This document shows, in pieces, positions 1 through 5,060 of a stretch of DNA of 5,060 bases. Each line of letters starts with the position of its first letter. Within the stretch, counting starts at the first letter, position 1. Source of the stretch: Alphaproteobacteria bacterium (GTDB taxonomy: Bacteria; Pseudomonadota; Alphaproteobacteria; UBA8366); contig JASLSL010000066.1 in NCBI GenBank assembly GCA_030743445.1, positions 1 to 5,060 of the forward strand, in the 5' to 3' direction. The translations under genes and the position numbers were made by a program. Below the pieces are notes generated by a model. It did not search any database, was not told the origin of the DNA, and saw only the letters and a program-made list of their open reading frames with translations.

Positions 1-1
1 C

Positions 2-697
2 AAACAGGTGCTGCGCGACGGCGCTTTCGTCACCGAGTTCTCGGGCGAGACGCTGCGCATGGCGCAAGACGGCGCGATCGTCGCCACCGATCTCGGCGCC
101 GTTGTTCGCTTGACGCCGGGGGCTCGTCGATATCTCGGCGCGCTTCTCGCCGGCCTCGTCGAGCGCGACTTCGAAGGCGCGGCGCGGGCCCTTCTGGAGG
201 CGGGGTGGGTTCCCCCCCATCGCGAACCCGTCTCGACCGCGCGCGCGCTCGAGCGGATTGCCGACACCGCGGACGGCGAAAAGCGGTCGTTCTCCGACCT
301 CGTCGTCCCCGTCTTTCACGCCGCCGAGCTGGCGATCCTCGAGGGGCACCCAAGGCTGATCGCATTCGAATCGGCGCTGCTTGGGATCGAGCGGATCGCG
401 GCGGCGATTGCGCCGCAAACACCTCTTTGGGATACGGCCTTGCCGGTGATTCGAAGCTGCCTGGCCGACGTCCCCGCGCGCCGAGGCCGGCGAATCGCGC
501 GACCGCGTCCCGTCGCCTCCGAGCTCGCGGTGGGCCGACTTCCGGGCGAGTCCCCGGCGCGTCCTCCCGCGGATGCGCTGCGTCTCTATCCCAAGGTGAT
601 CCGGAGGCTACGCTTCGACACCGGGAAAAACCCGTATCTGCCGATGACGTGGATCGTATTCGTGGCGTTCTTTGTCTTCCTGGCGCTGATCCTCTGA
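2..697 (+). CDS. ubiB: UbiB/ABC1 (AarF)-family protein, C-terminal part, with degenerate catalytic motif
   Basis: This is the last 232 codons of a gene whose start lies outside the window. UbiB is a membrane-associated atypical kinase/ATPase needed for ubiquinone biosynthesis. Recognisable family parts are LRDG, the DLG at 89-97 (equivalent to DFG/DCG), the following RLTPGARRYL and RDFEGAARALLEAGWVPP stretches, and a later PLWDTALP segment. The gene ends in one hydrophobic segment (from about 644 to the stop); UbiB proteins usually carry two such helices. The family's HADxHPGN signature, expected at 29-52, reads VTEFSGET: the length is kept but the His, the first Asp and the Asn are gone, while the DLG Asp remains. 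The reading frame is intact with no sign of a frameshift. Its place before coaBC and dut supports the ubiB name. It could be a diverged or pseudokinase paralogue. Family assignment is fairly sure; catalytic activity is doubtful. Confidence 0.8.
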   Translation, partial: KQVLRDGAFVTEFSGETLRMAQDGAIVATDLGAVVRLTPGARRYLGALLAGLVERDFEGAARALLEAGWVPPHREPVSTARALERIADTADGEKRSFSDLVVPVFHAAELAILEGHPRLIAFESALLGIERIAAAIAPQTPLWDTALPVIRSCLADVPARRGRRIARPRPVASELAVGRLPGESPARPPADALRLYPKVIRRLRFDTGKNPYLPMTWIVFVAFFVFLALIL

Positions 698-800
698 TAG
701 CGGCGCCGCCCCAGAGCACTGTACGACCAGATCGTGATCGCTCTGTTTCGCTCAACGGCGATCCGCCAGGCACGTGAGTCGGGTCTATCTTATTGAGATC

Positions 801-860
801 GAGCGGATTCACGCGGCTGATCACAACCGCATCGCGGTTCCAATCGACCGCGATCCGCTC
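801..860. repeat. 60-nt palindromic element, three-way-junction fold (REP/RIME-like)
   Basis: Seen directly: a closing stem GAGCGGA (801-807) with TCCGCTC (854-860), 7 of 7 paired. Inside it is a second stem GCGGCTG (813-819) with CAACCGC (824-830), loop ATCA, with one C-A mismatch. A third stem TCGCGGTT (832-839) pairs with GACCGCGA (846-853), including one terminal G-T wobble, with a 6-nt loop. The third stem abuts the closing stem with no unpaired base, so nearly the whole 60 nt is accounted for. Short intergenic palindromes containing GAGCGGATTCAC-like ends are, from memory, common in alphaproteobacterial genomes, so a dispersed repeat is the likeliest reading. It could instead act in the coaBC leader RNA. 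Only one copy is present in the window, so repeat status is inferred. Confidence 0.6.
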
Positions 861-894
861 TAAACTGTTGGGTCCATTCCCCAATCGGTCGCGA
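840..894. repeat. Imperfect 14-nt direct repeat before coaBC
   Basis: CCAATCGACCGCGA (840-853) and CCAATCGGTCGCGA (881-894) match at 12 of 14 positions, offset by 41 nt. The first copy forms the loop and 3' arm of the third stem of the palindromic element; the second lies 8 nt before the coaBC start codon. It may be a paired binding site, a relic of a second element copy, or chance. Confidence 0.35.
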
Positions 895-902
895 ATACGG
901 TC

Positions 903-2123
903 ATGCTTGAAGGAAAGAAGCTCCTTCTCGTCATCTCGGGCGGCATTGCCGCCTACAAGTGCCTCGAATTGATTCGCAGGCTCAGGGAGCGAGGCGCGGA
1001 CGTGCGCTGCGTGCTGACCGGGGCAGGCGAACGGTTCGTCACGCCGTTGTCGGTTGCCACCGTGACCGGCCAGAGGGTCTTTCGCGATCTGTTCTCGCCG
1101 ACCGACGAAAACGAGATCGGCCACATCCAGCTCGCGCGTGAGGCCGACCTCGTGCTCGTCGCGCCCGCCACCGCCAACATCCTCGCCAAGATGACCGCCG
1201 GAATCGCCGACGATCTGGCGACCGCCGTCCTACTCGCGACGGACAAGCCGGTGATGGCGGCGCCGGCGATGAATGGGCGCATGTGGGAGCATCCGGCGAC
1301 CCGGGCCAACGTGGCTCGGCTGGCCGAACGCGGCGTCCAATTCGTCGGTCCCGAAGAGGGCGAGATGGCCGAGGCCGGCGAGTGGGGACCCGGTCGCATG
1401 ACCGAGCCAGTCGACATCCTGACGGCCATCGAGACGTTCTTCGCGGGCGCCGGGCGCCTGCAAGGCCGGCGCGCGATCGTCACCAGCGGCCCCACCTACG
1501 AGGCGATCGATCCGGTCCGTTACATCGCCAACCGCTCGTCGGGCAAGCAGGGCCACGCCATCGCCGGGGCGCTCGCGCGGCTGGGCGCCGAGACGACCTT
1601 GGTCTCCGGCCCTACCCGTTTGCCCGATCCCCTGGGCGTAAGGGTGATCAACGTCGAAGCCGCCCGCGACATGCTGGCCGCGTGCAAGGGGGCTTTGCCT
1701 GCCGACGTCGCCGTTCTCGTAGCCGCGGTGGCCGACTGGCGGGTCGCCGAGCCGGCCAAGCGCAAGATCAAGAAGGACAGCACCAAGGGTGCCCCGGTCC
1801 TCAAGCTGGTCGAGAACCCGGACATCCTCGCGAAGCTTAGCGCCGACAATGCGGGACGCCCCGCTCTGGTCGTCGGGTTCGCGGCCGAGACCGGCTCGGT
1901 GGTGGAAAAGGCGAAGCGCAAGCGCCTCACCAAGGGCTGCGACTGGATCGTCGCCAACGACGTCGCGTCGGGAACCTTCGGTGCCGAGTCGAACACCGTG
2001 CACCTCGTGACCGCCGAGGGCGTCGAGGACTGGCCGCCCATGGCCAAATCGACCGTGGCCCAGCGCCTCGCCAATCGCATCGCCGACGCGCTCGAGGGCG
2101 TGCCCGCGCGCCCGACGCCATGA
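903..2123 (+). CDS. coaBC: Bifunctional phosphopantothenoylcysteine decarboxylase / phosphopantothenate-cysteine ligase
   Basis: This 406-residue cytosolic protein catalyses two coenzyme A steps: joining cysteine to 4'-phosphopantothenate (CoaB), then FMN-dependent decarboxylation to 4'-phosphopantetheine (CoaC). The CoaC half (about 1-180) shows SGGIAAYK (12-19), the active-site His74 in GHIQLA, APATAN (87-92) and PAMNGRMW (121-128). The CoaB half (about 188-406) shows TSGPT (194-198), Asn210 in YIANRSSGKQG, AVADWR (275-280), a KIKK lysine cluster (288-291), FAAET (326-330) and ANDVA (351-355). Length is normal. The cysteine usually found in the CoaC substrate-clamp loop is missing: the loop at 153-166 reads GEMAEAGEWGPGRM. 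The ATG at 903 gives the standard N-terminus but has no clear Shine-Dalgarno site. The gene overlaps dut by 4 nt, pointing to co-translation. The older name is dfp. Confidence 0.95.
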   Translation: MLEGKKLLLVISGGIAAYKCLELIRRLRERGADVRCVLTGAGERFVTPLSVATVTGQRVFRDLFSPTDENEIGHIQLAREADLVLVAPATANILAKMTAGIADDLATAVLLATDKPVMAAPAMNGRMWEHPATRANVARLAERGVQFVGPEEGEMAEAGEWGPGRMTEPVDILTAIETFFAGAGRLQGRRAIVTSGPTYEAIDPVRYIANRSSGKQGHAIAGALARLGAETTLVSGPTRLPDPLGVRVINVEAARDMLAACKGALPADVAVLVAAVADWRVAEPAKRKIKKDSTKGAPVLKLVENPDILAKLSADNAGRPALVVGFAAETGSVVEKAKRKRLTKGCDWIVANDVASGTFGAESNTVHLVTAEGVEDWPPMAKSTVAQRLANRIADALEGVPARPTP

Positions 2124-2581
2124 CCGCGCTCGGCGTTACCATACAGAGGCTCCCGCATGGCGCCGACTTGGCGCTGCCCGAATACGCGAGCCCGCATAGC
2201 GCGGGTCTCGATCTCTTGGCCGCCGTCGCCTCACCGGTCGAACTCGAGGCCGGAGGCCGGGCCGTGGTCCCGACGGGGATTGCGGTGGCGCTTCCGCAGG
2301 GCTTCGAAGCCCAGATCCGGCCGCGTTCGGGGCTCGCGGCCGAGCACGGGATCACCGTCCTCAACAGCCCGGGAACCGTGGATTCCGACTACCGCGGCGA
2401 GATCAAGGTGATCCTTGCGAACCTCGGCCCGGCAGCGTTCACGCTCGAGCGCGGAATGCGGATCGCGCAGATGGTCGTGGCGCCGGTCTCGGCGGTCGTT
2501 TGGCGCGAGGTGCGCCGTCTGCCAGCGAGTGTCCGGGGCGAGGGCGGCCTGGGCTCGACCGGAACGATGCCCCCGGTGTAG
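2120..2581 (+). CDS. dut: dUTP diphosphatase (dUTPase), trimeric type
   Basis: This 153-residue enzyme hydrolyses dUTP to dUMP and pyrophosphate, keeping uracil out of DNA and feeding thymidylate synthesis. All five motifs of the trimeric family are present in order: SAGLDL (27-32), RPRSGLA (67-73), PGTVDSDYRGE (85-95) with the likely catalytic Asp89, RIAQM (114-118), and RGEGGLGSTG (139-148). Length is typical. In motif V the usual phenylalanine (GGFGS) is Leu144; in known structures that Phe stacks on the uracil, so this is a mild departure. The ATG at 2120 overlaps the coaBC stop codon as ATGA and no separate strong ribosome-binding site is seen, so translation is probably coupled. Pairing coaBC with dut is a common bacterial arrangement. 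Confidence 0.96.
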   Translation: MTALGVTIQRLPHGADLALPEYASPHSAGLDLLAAVASPVELEAGGRAVVPTGIAVALPQGFEAQIRPRSGLAAEHGITVLNSPGTVDSDYRGEIKVILANLGPAAFTLERGMRIAQMVVAPVSAVVWREVRRLPASVRGEGGLGSTGTMPPV

Positions 2582-2641
2582 GCGGCAGCGCCGTTGCCCG
2601 GGCCCGAGACGGTTCACAAGCGTCGTCGAGCACGAATCGAC

Positions 2642-3445
2642 ATGGATTTCAGCGAAACCCAGATTCAGCGCTACGCCCGCCACATCCTTTTGCGCGAAGT
2701 CGGCGGCGAAGGACAGGCGCGGCTCCTCGATTCCAGCGTCCTGGTGGTCGGCGCCGGCGGGCTGGGCTCGCCGCTTCTGCTCTACCTCGCGGCCGCAGGC
2801 GTCGGGACCATCGGCGTCGTCGACGGCGACGACGTGGATTTGACGAACCTGCAACGCCAAGTCGTCCACACCACCGCCGACGTCGGACGGCCCAAGGTGG
2901 ATAGCGCGCGCGACACCATCGCCGCCATCAACCCCGACGTCCGCGTCCACGCGCACCACGAAAACATCGACGCCGAAAACGCGCTTGCAATGATCACCGG
3001 TTACGACGTCGTCGCCGACGGAAGCGACAATTTCCCGACCCGGTTTCTCGTCAACGACGCCTGCTTTCTTTGCGAAAAAACACTGGTTTCAGCGGCGATC
3101 CTGCGGTTCGACGCCCAGCTTGCCACGTTCAAGGCGCACGTCCCCACACCCGAGGGAGATCACGGCCCTTGTTACCGCTGCCTGCTCGGCGGGCCGCCGG
3201 CGGGGCCGGTTCCTTCTTGCGCCGAAGCCGGCGTCCTCGGCGCGCTATGCGGCGCGGTCGGATCGTTGCAGGCGGCCGAGGTCTTAAAAGAGCTGCTCGG
3301 AATCGGCGAAAGCCTGTCGGGCTTCCTGCTTGTGATGGACGCACTCAGCGCCATGATCCGAAAGATCAAGGTGAAGCGCGATCCCGCCTGCCCCTTGTGC
3401 GGCGATCGACCGACAATTCGGGACCTGTCCGCCCATGCCGGCTGA
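2642..3445 (+). CDS. moeB: MoeB/ThiF/HesA-family adenylyltransferase (molybdopterin-synthase adenylyltransferase type)
   Basis: This 267-residue E1-like enzyme adenylates the C-terminal glycine of a small ubiquitin-like sulfur carrier (MoaD or ThiS) so that it can be thiocarboxylated. The N-terminus (RYARHILL) is typical. The nucleotide-binding GAGGLGSP lies at 37-44, DDVDLTNLQRQ at 63-73, a likely ATP-contacting Lys85 in GRPK, and the acidic DGSDN at 126-130. Two CxxC pairs, C177/C180 (CYRC) and C250/C253 (CPLC), form the expected structural zinc site, and PSCAEAGVLG holds Cys193. There is no fused rhodanese domain. The ATG at 2642 fits family N-termini; a TTG at 2594 is in frame but adds an unlike, Arg-rich stretch. 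The gene lies 60 nt after dut and overlaps the next gene by 11 nt. MoeB and ThiF cannot be separated reliably by eye, because the carrier gene is not in the window. Confidence 0.88.
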   Translation: MDFSETQIQRYARHILLREVGGEGQARLLDSSVLVVGAGGLGSPLLLYLAAAGVGTIGVVDGDDVDLTNLQRQVVHTTADVGRPKVDSARDTIAAINPDVRVHAHHENIDAENALAMITGYDVVADGSDNFPTRFLVNDACFLCEKTLVSAAILRFDAQLATFKAHVPTPEGDHGPCYRCLLGGPPAGPVPSCAEAGVLGALCGAVGSLQAAEVLKELLGIGESLSGFLLVMDALSAMIRKIKVKRDPACPLCGDRPTIRDLSAHAG

Positions 3446-3890
3446 TCGGCCTCGACACGCGCCCCCGGACAAGCTCTCGGTCGTCGCCTTCTCGGGAATG
3501 TTCGATAAAGTCCACTACGCCTTGGTCATGGCGACGGCGGCGGCCGCAGTGGGTCGGCCGGTCACCCTGTTCTTCACCATGGGCGCATTGCGCGCCCTGC
3601 TCAGGCCCGGCGAAGACGGCATCGCCCCGTGGCGCGCAATGGCGGTTTCCGAGGGCGCCGGGGACGGCGATGCCATGGACGCATCGTTTGCCGCCAGCGG
3701 CGTCGCCACCTTCGAGCAATTGCTCGGCGCGGCCGCCGAGCTCGGCGTCCGCCTAATGGTCTGCGAGATGGGGCTGAGGGCGCTGGGTTTGGGCCGCGAA
3801 TCGCTTCGCCCCGACCTCAACGTCGAGGAGGGGGGCGTCGTGAGCTTCCTCAACGATGCCTCGCGGCACGGGGCGGTGATCTTCGTCTGA
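3435..3890 (+). CDS. DsrE/DsrF-like family protein (putative sulfur-relay protein)
   Basis: This 151-residue soluble protein looks like the DsrE-like fold. It has a short first strand (KLSVVAFSG, 13-21), a helix with DK near its start, the GRPVTLFFTMGA strand (40-51), a variable middle, then VRLMVCEMGLRALGL (105-119) carrying its single cysteine, Cys110, and a C-terminal GAVIFV strand. In DsrE/TusD-type proteins a cysteine at this kind of position carries persulfide sulfur; whether this one does is inferred. The ATG at 3435 lies inside the end of the moeB-like gene, so translation is probably coupled, which supports a role in sulfur handling with that enzyme. The first 12 residues look like a loose extension. 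No signal peptide or membrane segment is seen. Subfamily is uncertain; databases often label relatives only as DsrE family. Confidence 0.75.
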   Translation: MPADRPRHAPPDKLSVVAFSGMFDKVHYALVMATAAAAVGRPVTLFFTMGALRALLRPGEDGIAPWRAMAVSEGAGDGDAMDASFAASGVATFEQLLGAAAELGVRLMVCEMGLRALGLGRESLRPDLNVEEGGVVSFLNDASRHGAVIFV

Positions 3891-3892
3891 AG

Positions 3893-3917
3893 CGGCGGCC
3901 GAGGCGGTCGCCGATTT
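3893..3917 (+). terminator. Putative intrinsic terminator after the dsrE-like gene
   Basis: CGGCGGCC (3893-3900) pairs with GGTCGCCG (3906-3913) as an 8-bp stem with one G-U wobble and a 5-nt loop, followed by ATTT. It starts 2 nt after the stop codon of the dsrE-like gene. Read on the minus strand, the wobble becomes an A-C mismatch and no T-run follows, so it favours ending plus-strand transcription. The T-run is short, so efficiency may be modest. Confidence 0.5.
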
Positions 3918-3918
3918 C

Positions 3919-4902
3919 CTAAAGGTCGGCCAGCACCCGGTCCGGCGGGGAACGGCCGTCGACGAAGGTCTTGATGTTGATGATGACCCGCTCGCCCATG
4001 TCGATTCGCCCTTCGAGCGTCGCCGAACCCATGTGCGGGAGCAGGATCACGTTGTCTCGCTCCCTGAGCTTCGGCGGCACGGACGGCGCGTATTCGTAAA
4101 CGTCGAGACCGGCGCCGGCAATCTGGCCTTCACCGAGCAGACGGGTCAGCGCCCCTTCGTCGACCACCTCGCCGCGCGACGTGTTCACCAAATAGGCGTG
4201 CGGTTGCAACAGCTTGAGGCGGCGCTCTGAAAGCAGGTGATAGGTCGCCGGCGTGTGCGGGCAGTTGACCGAGACGATGTCGACCCGGGCCAGCATCTGG
4301 TCCAGGCTTTCCCAGTAGGTCGCCTCGAGCTCGATCTCGATGTCGGGGTGCACGCGATTGCGGTTGTGATAGTGGATCGAAAGGCCGAACCCGCGCGCCC
4401 GGCGCGCCAAGGCCTGGCCGATGCGCCCCATGCCGACGATCCCCAGCCGCTTGCCGTTGACGCGGTTGCCGAGCATCCAGGTGGGCGACCAGCCGCCCCA
4501 CGTGTTGGCGCGCATGATGCGCTCGCCTTCCATGAGACGCCTGGGAACGGCGAGAACCAGGGCCATGGTCATGTCGGCGGTGTCCTCGGTGAGAACGTCG
4601 GGGGTGTTGGTAACCGTTATTCCCCGCTCGTGCGCCGCGCCAAGATCGATGTTGTCGACGCCCGCGCCGAAGTTCGCGATGAGCAGCAATCGCGGATCGG
4701 CTGCGGCGATGACGTCGGCGTCGACACGGTCCGTGACCGTCGGCACCAGCACGTCGGCCGATTTCACGGCCGCGACGAGGTCGTCATGGCCGAGCGGCGC
4801 ATCATCGAGATTCAACCGCGCATCGAACAGCTCCATCATGCGGGTCTCGATGACGTCGGGAAGCCTGCGCGTAACGACGATACGGGGCTTTTTCGTGGGC
4901 AT
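3919..4902 (-). CDS. D-2-hydroxyacid dehydrogenase, glyoxylate reductase / D-glycerate dehydrogenase type
   Basis: This 327-residue cytosolic oxidoreductase belongs to the NAD(P)-dependent D-isomer 2-hydroxyacid dehydrogenases; close relatives reduce glyoxylate or hydroxypyruvate. Seen: the substrate-side NFGAGVDNID (77-86), the dinucleotide-binding GMGRIG (157-162), HNRNR (179-183) after the second Rossmann strand, SVNCPHTPAT (211-220), Arg243 in NTSRGEVVDE, and His290 in LLPHMGSAT. Arginines where NAD-specific enzymes carry an acidic residue suggest NADPH preference (inference). The usual catalytic Glu of the DVxxxEP motif is replaced: the sequence is DVYEYAP with Ala272 (codon at 4087-4089). 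The start at 4902 has GGAG 8 nt upstream and gives the normal N-terminus; a longer in-frame start at 5034 adds 44 unlike residues. The gene stands alone and is convergent with the plus-strand genes. Family is certain, exact substrate is not; gyaR/ghrA-type names are possible. Confidence 0.9.
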   Translation of the reverse strand: MPTKKPRIVVTRRLPDVIETRMMELFDARLNLDDAPLGHDDLVAAVKSADVLVPTVTDRVDADVIAAADPRLLLIANFGAGVDNIDLGAAHERGITVTNTPDVLTEDTADMTMALVLAVPRRLMEGERIMRANTWGGWSPTWMLGNRVNGKRLGIVGMGRIGQALARRARGFGLSIHYHNRNRVHPDIEIELEATYWESLDQMLARVDIVSVNCPHTPATYHLLSERRLKLLQPHAYLVNTSRGEVVDEGALTRLLGEGQIAGAGLDVYEYAPSVPPKLRERDNVILLPHMGSATLEGRIDMGERVIINIKTFVDGRSPPDRVLADL

Positions 4903-4910
4903 CGCGCGAA

Positions 4911-4914
4911 CTCC
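4911..4914 (-). promoter_or_regulatory. Shine-Dalgarno site of the dehydrogenase gene
   Basis: Read on the minus strand this is GGAG, 8 nt before the ATG at 4902. It is the clearest ribosome-binding site in the window and decides the short start over the in-frame ATG at 5034. Confidence 0.7.
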
Positions 4915-4936
4915 GGTGGCGTCGCGGCGTATCATG

Positions 4937-4965
4937 CCCATAGCAACACAGGCGAATCTTGTCCA
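4937..4965 (-). promoter_or_regulatory. Candidate sigma70-type promoter for the dehydrogenase gene
   Basis: On the minus strand TGGACA (4965-4960) lies 17 nt before TATGGG (4942-4937), about 35 nt upstream of the start codon. The -35 box is 5 of 6 to TTGACA and the -10 box only 3 of 6 to TATAAT. Position and spacing are right, but the match is only suggestive. The rest of 4903-5060 shows no gene or structure I can support. Confidence 0.3.
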
Positions 4966-5060
4966 GGGCCAGCGATCTGGGTTTGGAGCCACAGCATGGG
5001 CGCCACCGCTTGACCGGAACGGGCTTGGGCGCACAATATCGCGCGCCCGCTCCCTGTCCC

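Noticed and set aside
692..716. Hairpin CTCTG...CAGAG with an inner GCGGCGCCGC palindrome at the ubiB stop codon
   Set aside because: The stems are short and interrupted and no T-run follows, so I cannot call it an intrinsic terminator.
793..821. TTGAGA with GCTGAT at 17-nt spacing as a coaBC promoter
   Set aside because: The -10 match is only 3 of 6 and the site overlaps the palindromic element, so it is not distinguishable from chance.
801..860. Three-way junction as a tRNA or a known riboswitch
   Set aside because: It lacks tRNA arm lengths, a T-loop consensus and a 3' acceptor layout, and matches no riboswitch consensus I can recall.
30..1124. Long open frame of 364 codons on the minus strand opposite ubiB and coaBC
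   Set aside because: It is antisense to two recognised genes, very rich in Arg, Pro and Gly, with no recognisable domain; such frames are expected in DNA this GC-rich.
1230..2003. Open frame of 257 codons on the minus strand inside coaBC
   Set aside because: Antisense shadow of coaBC, with no ribosome-binding site or domain I recognise.
2594..2641. TTG start extending the MoeB-like protein by 16 residues
   Set aside because: The added Arg-rich stretch does not resemble family N-termini, whereas the ATG at 2642 starts just before the conserved RYARH block.
2231..2959. Open frame of 242 codons on the minus strand across dut and the moeB-like gene
   Set aside because: Antisense to two clear genes and low-complexity in composition.
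4237..5013. Open frame of 258 codons on the plus strand opposite the dehydrogenase
   Set aside because: It is the mirror of a well-supported gene, has no recognisable motif, and gains length only from scarce stop codons at high GC.
4903..5034. 44-residue N-terminal extension of the dehydrogenase from an ATG at 5034
   Set aside because: The extension is unlike the family, and a good GGAG site sits inside it at the correct distance from the ATG at 4902.

Overview
The window is GC-rich, densely packed bacterial DNA. It most likely comes from an alphaproteobacterium of the Rhodospirillales type. This rests on the gene order ubiB-coaBC-dut-moeB and on the protein style, both judged from memory of that group rather than from a search. 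The content is mainly housekeeping and cofactor metabolism. I see no CRISPR array, transposase, phage gene, tRNA or rRNA.

Layout: (1) 2-697 (+) is the 3' end of a UbiB/ABC1-family gene, cut by the window edge, ending in one C-terminal membrane segment. Its HxDxHPGN motif is replaced. (2) 698-902 is the largest gap. It holds a compact 60-nt element (801-860) that folds on paper into a three-way junction, plus a 14-nt imperfect direct repeat just before the next gene. (3) 903-2123 (+) coaBC and 2120-2581 (+) dut overlap in ATGA. (4) 2642-3445 (+) is a MoeB/ThiF/HesA-type adenylyltransferase, and 3435-3890 (+) is a DsrE-like small protein overlapping it by 11 nt. (5) A terminator-like hairpin follows at 3893-3917. 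(6) 3919-4902 (-) is a D-2-hydroxyacid dehydrogenase of the glyoxylate reductase/D-glycerate dehydrogenase type, transcribed convergently, with a good Shine-Dalgarno site and a plausible promoter upstream.

How the genes fit together: UbiB supports ubiquinone synthesis. CoaBC makes 4'-phosphopantetheine for coenzyme A. Dut cleans dUTP and supplies dUMP. The MoeB-like/DsrE-like pair probably handles activation and transfer of sulfur for molybdopterin or thiamine-type cofactors. The five plus-strand genes could form one or two transcription units, split at the 205-bp gap before coaBC.

The main points of interest are key-residue departures in otherwise intact genes (UbiB catalytic-loop motif, CoaC cysteine loop, dehydrogenase catalytic Glu to Ala, dUTPase motif V Phe to Leu) and the structured intergenic element. 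I found no convincing new multi-gene system.
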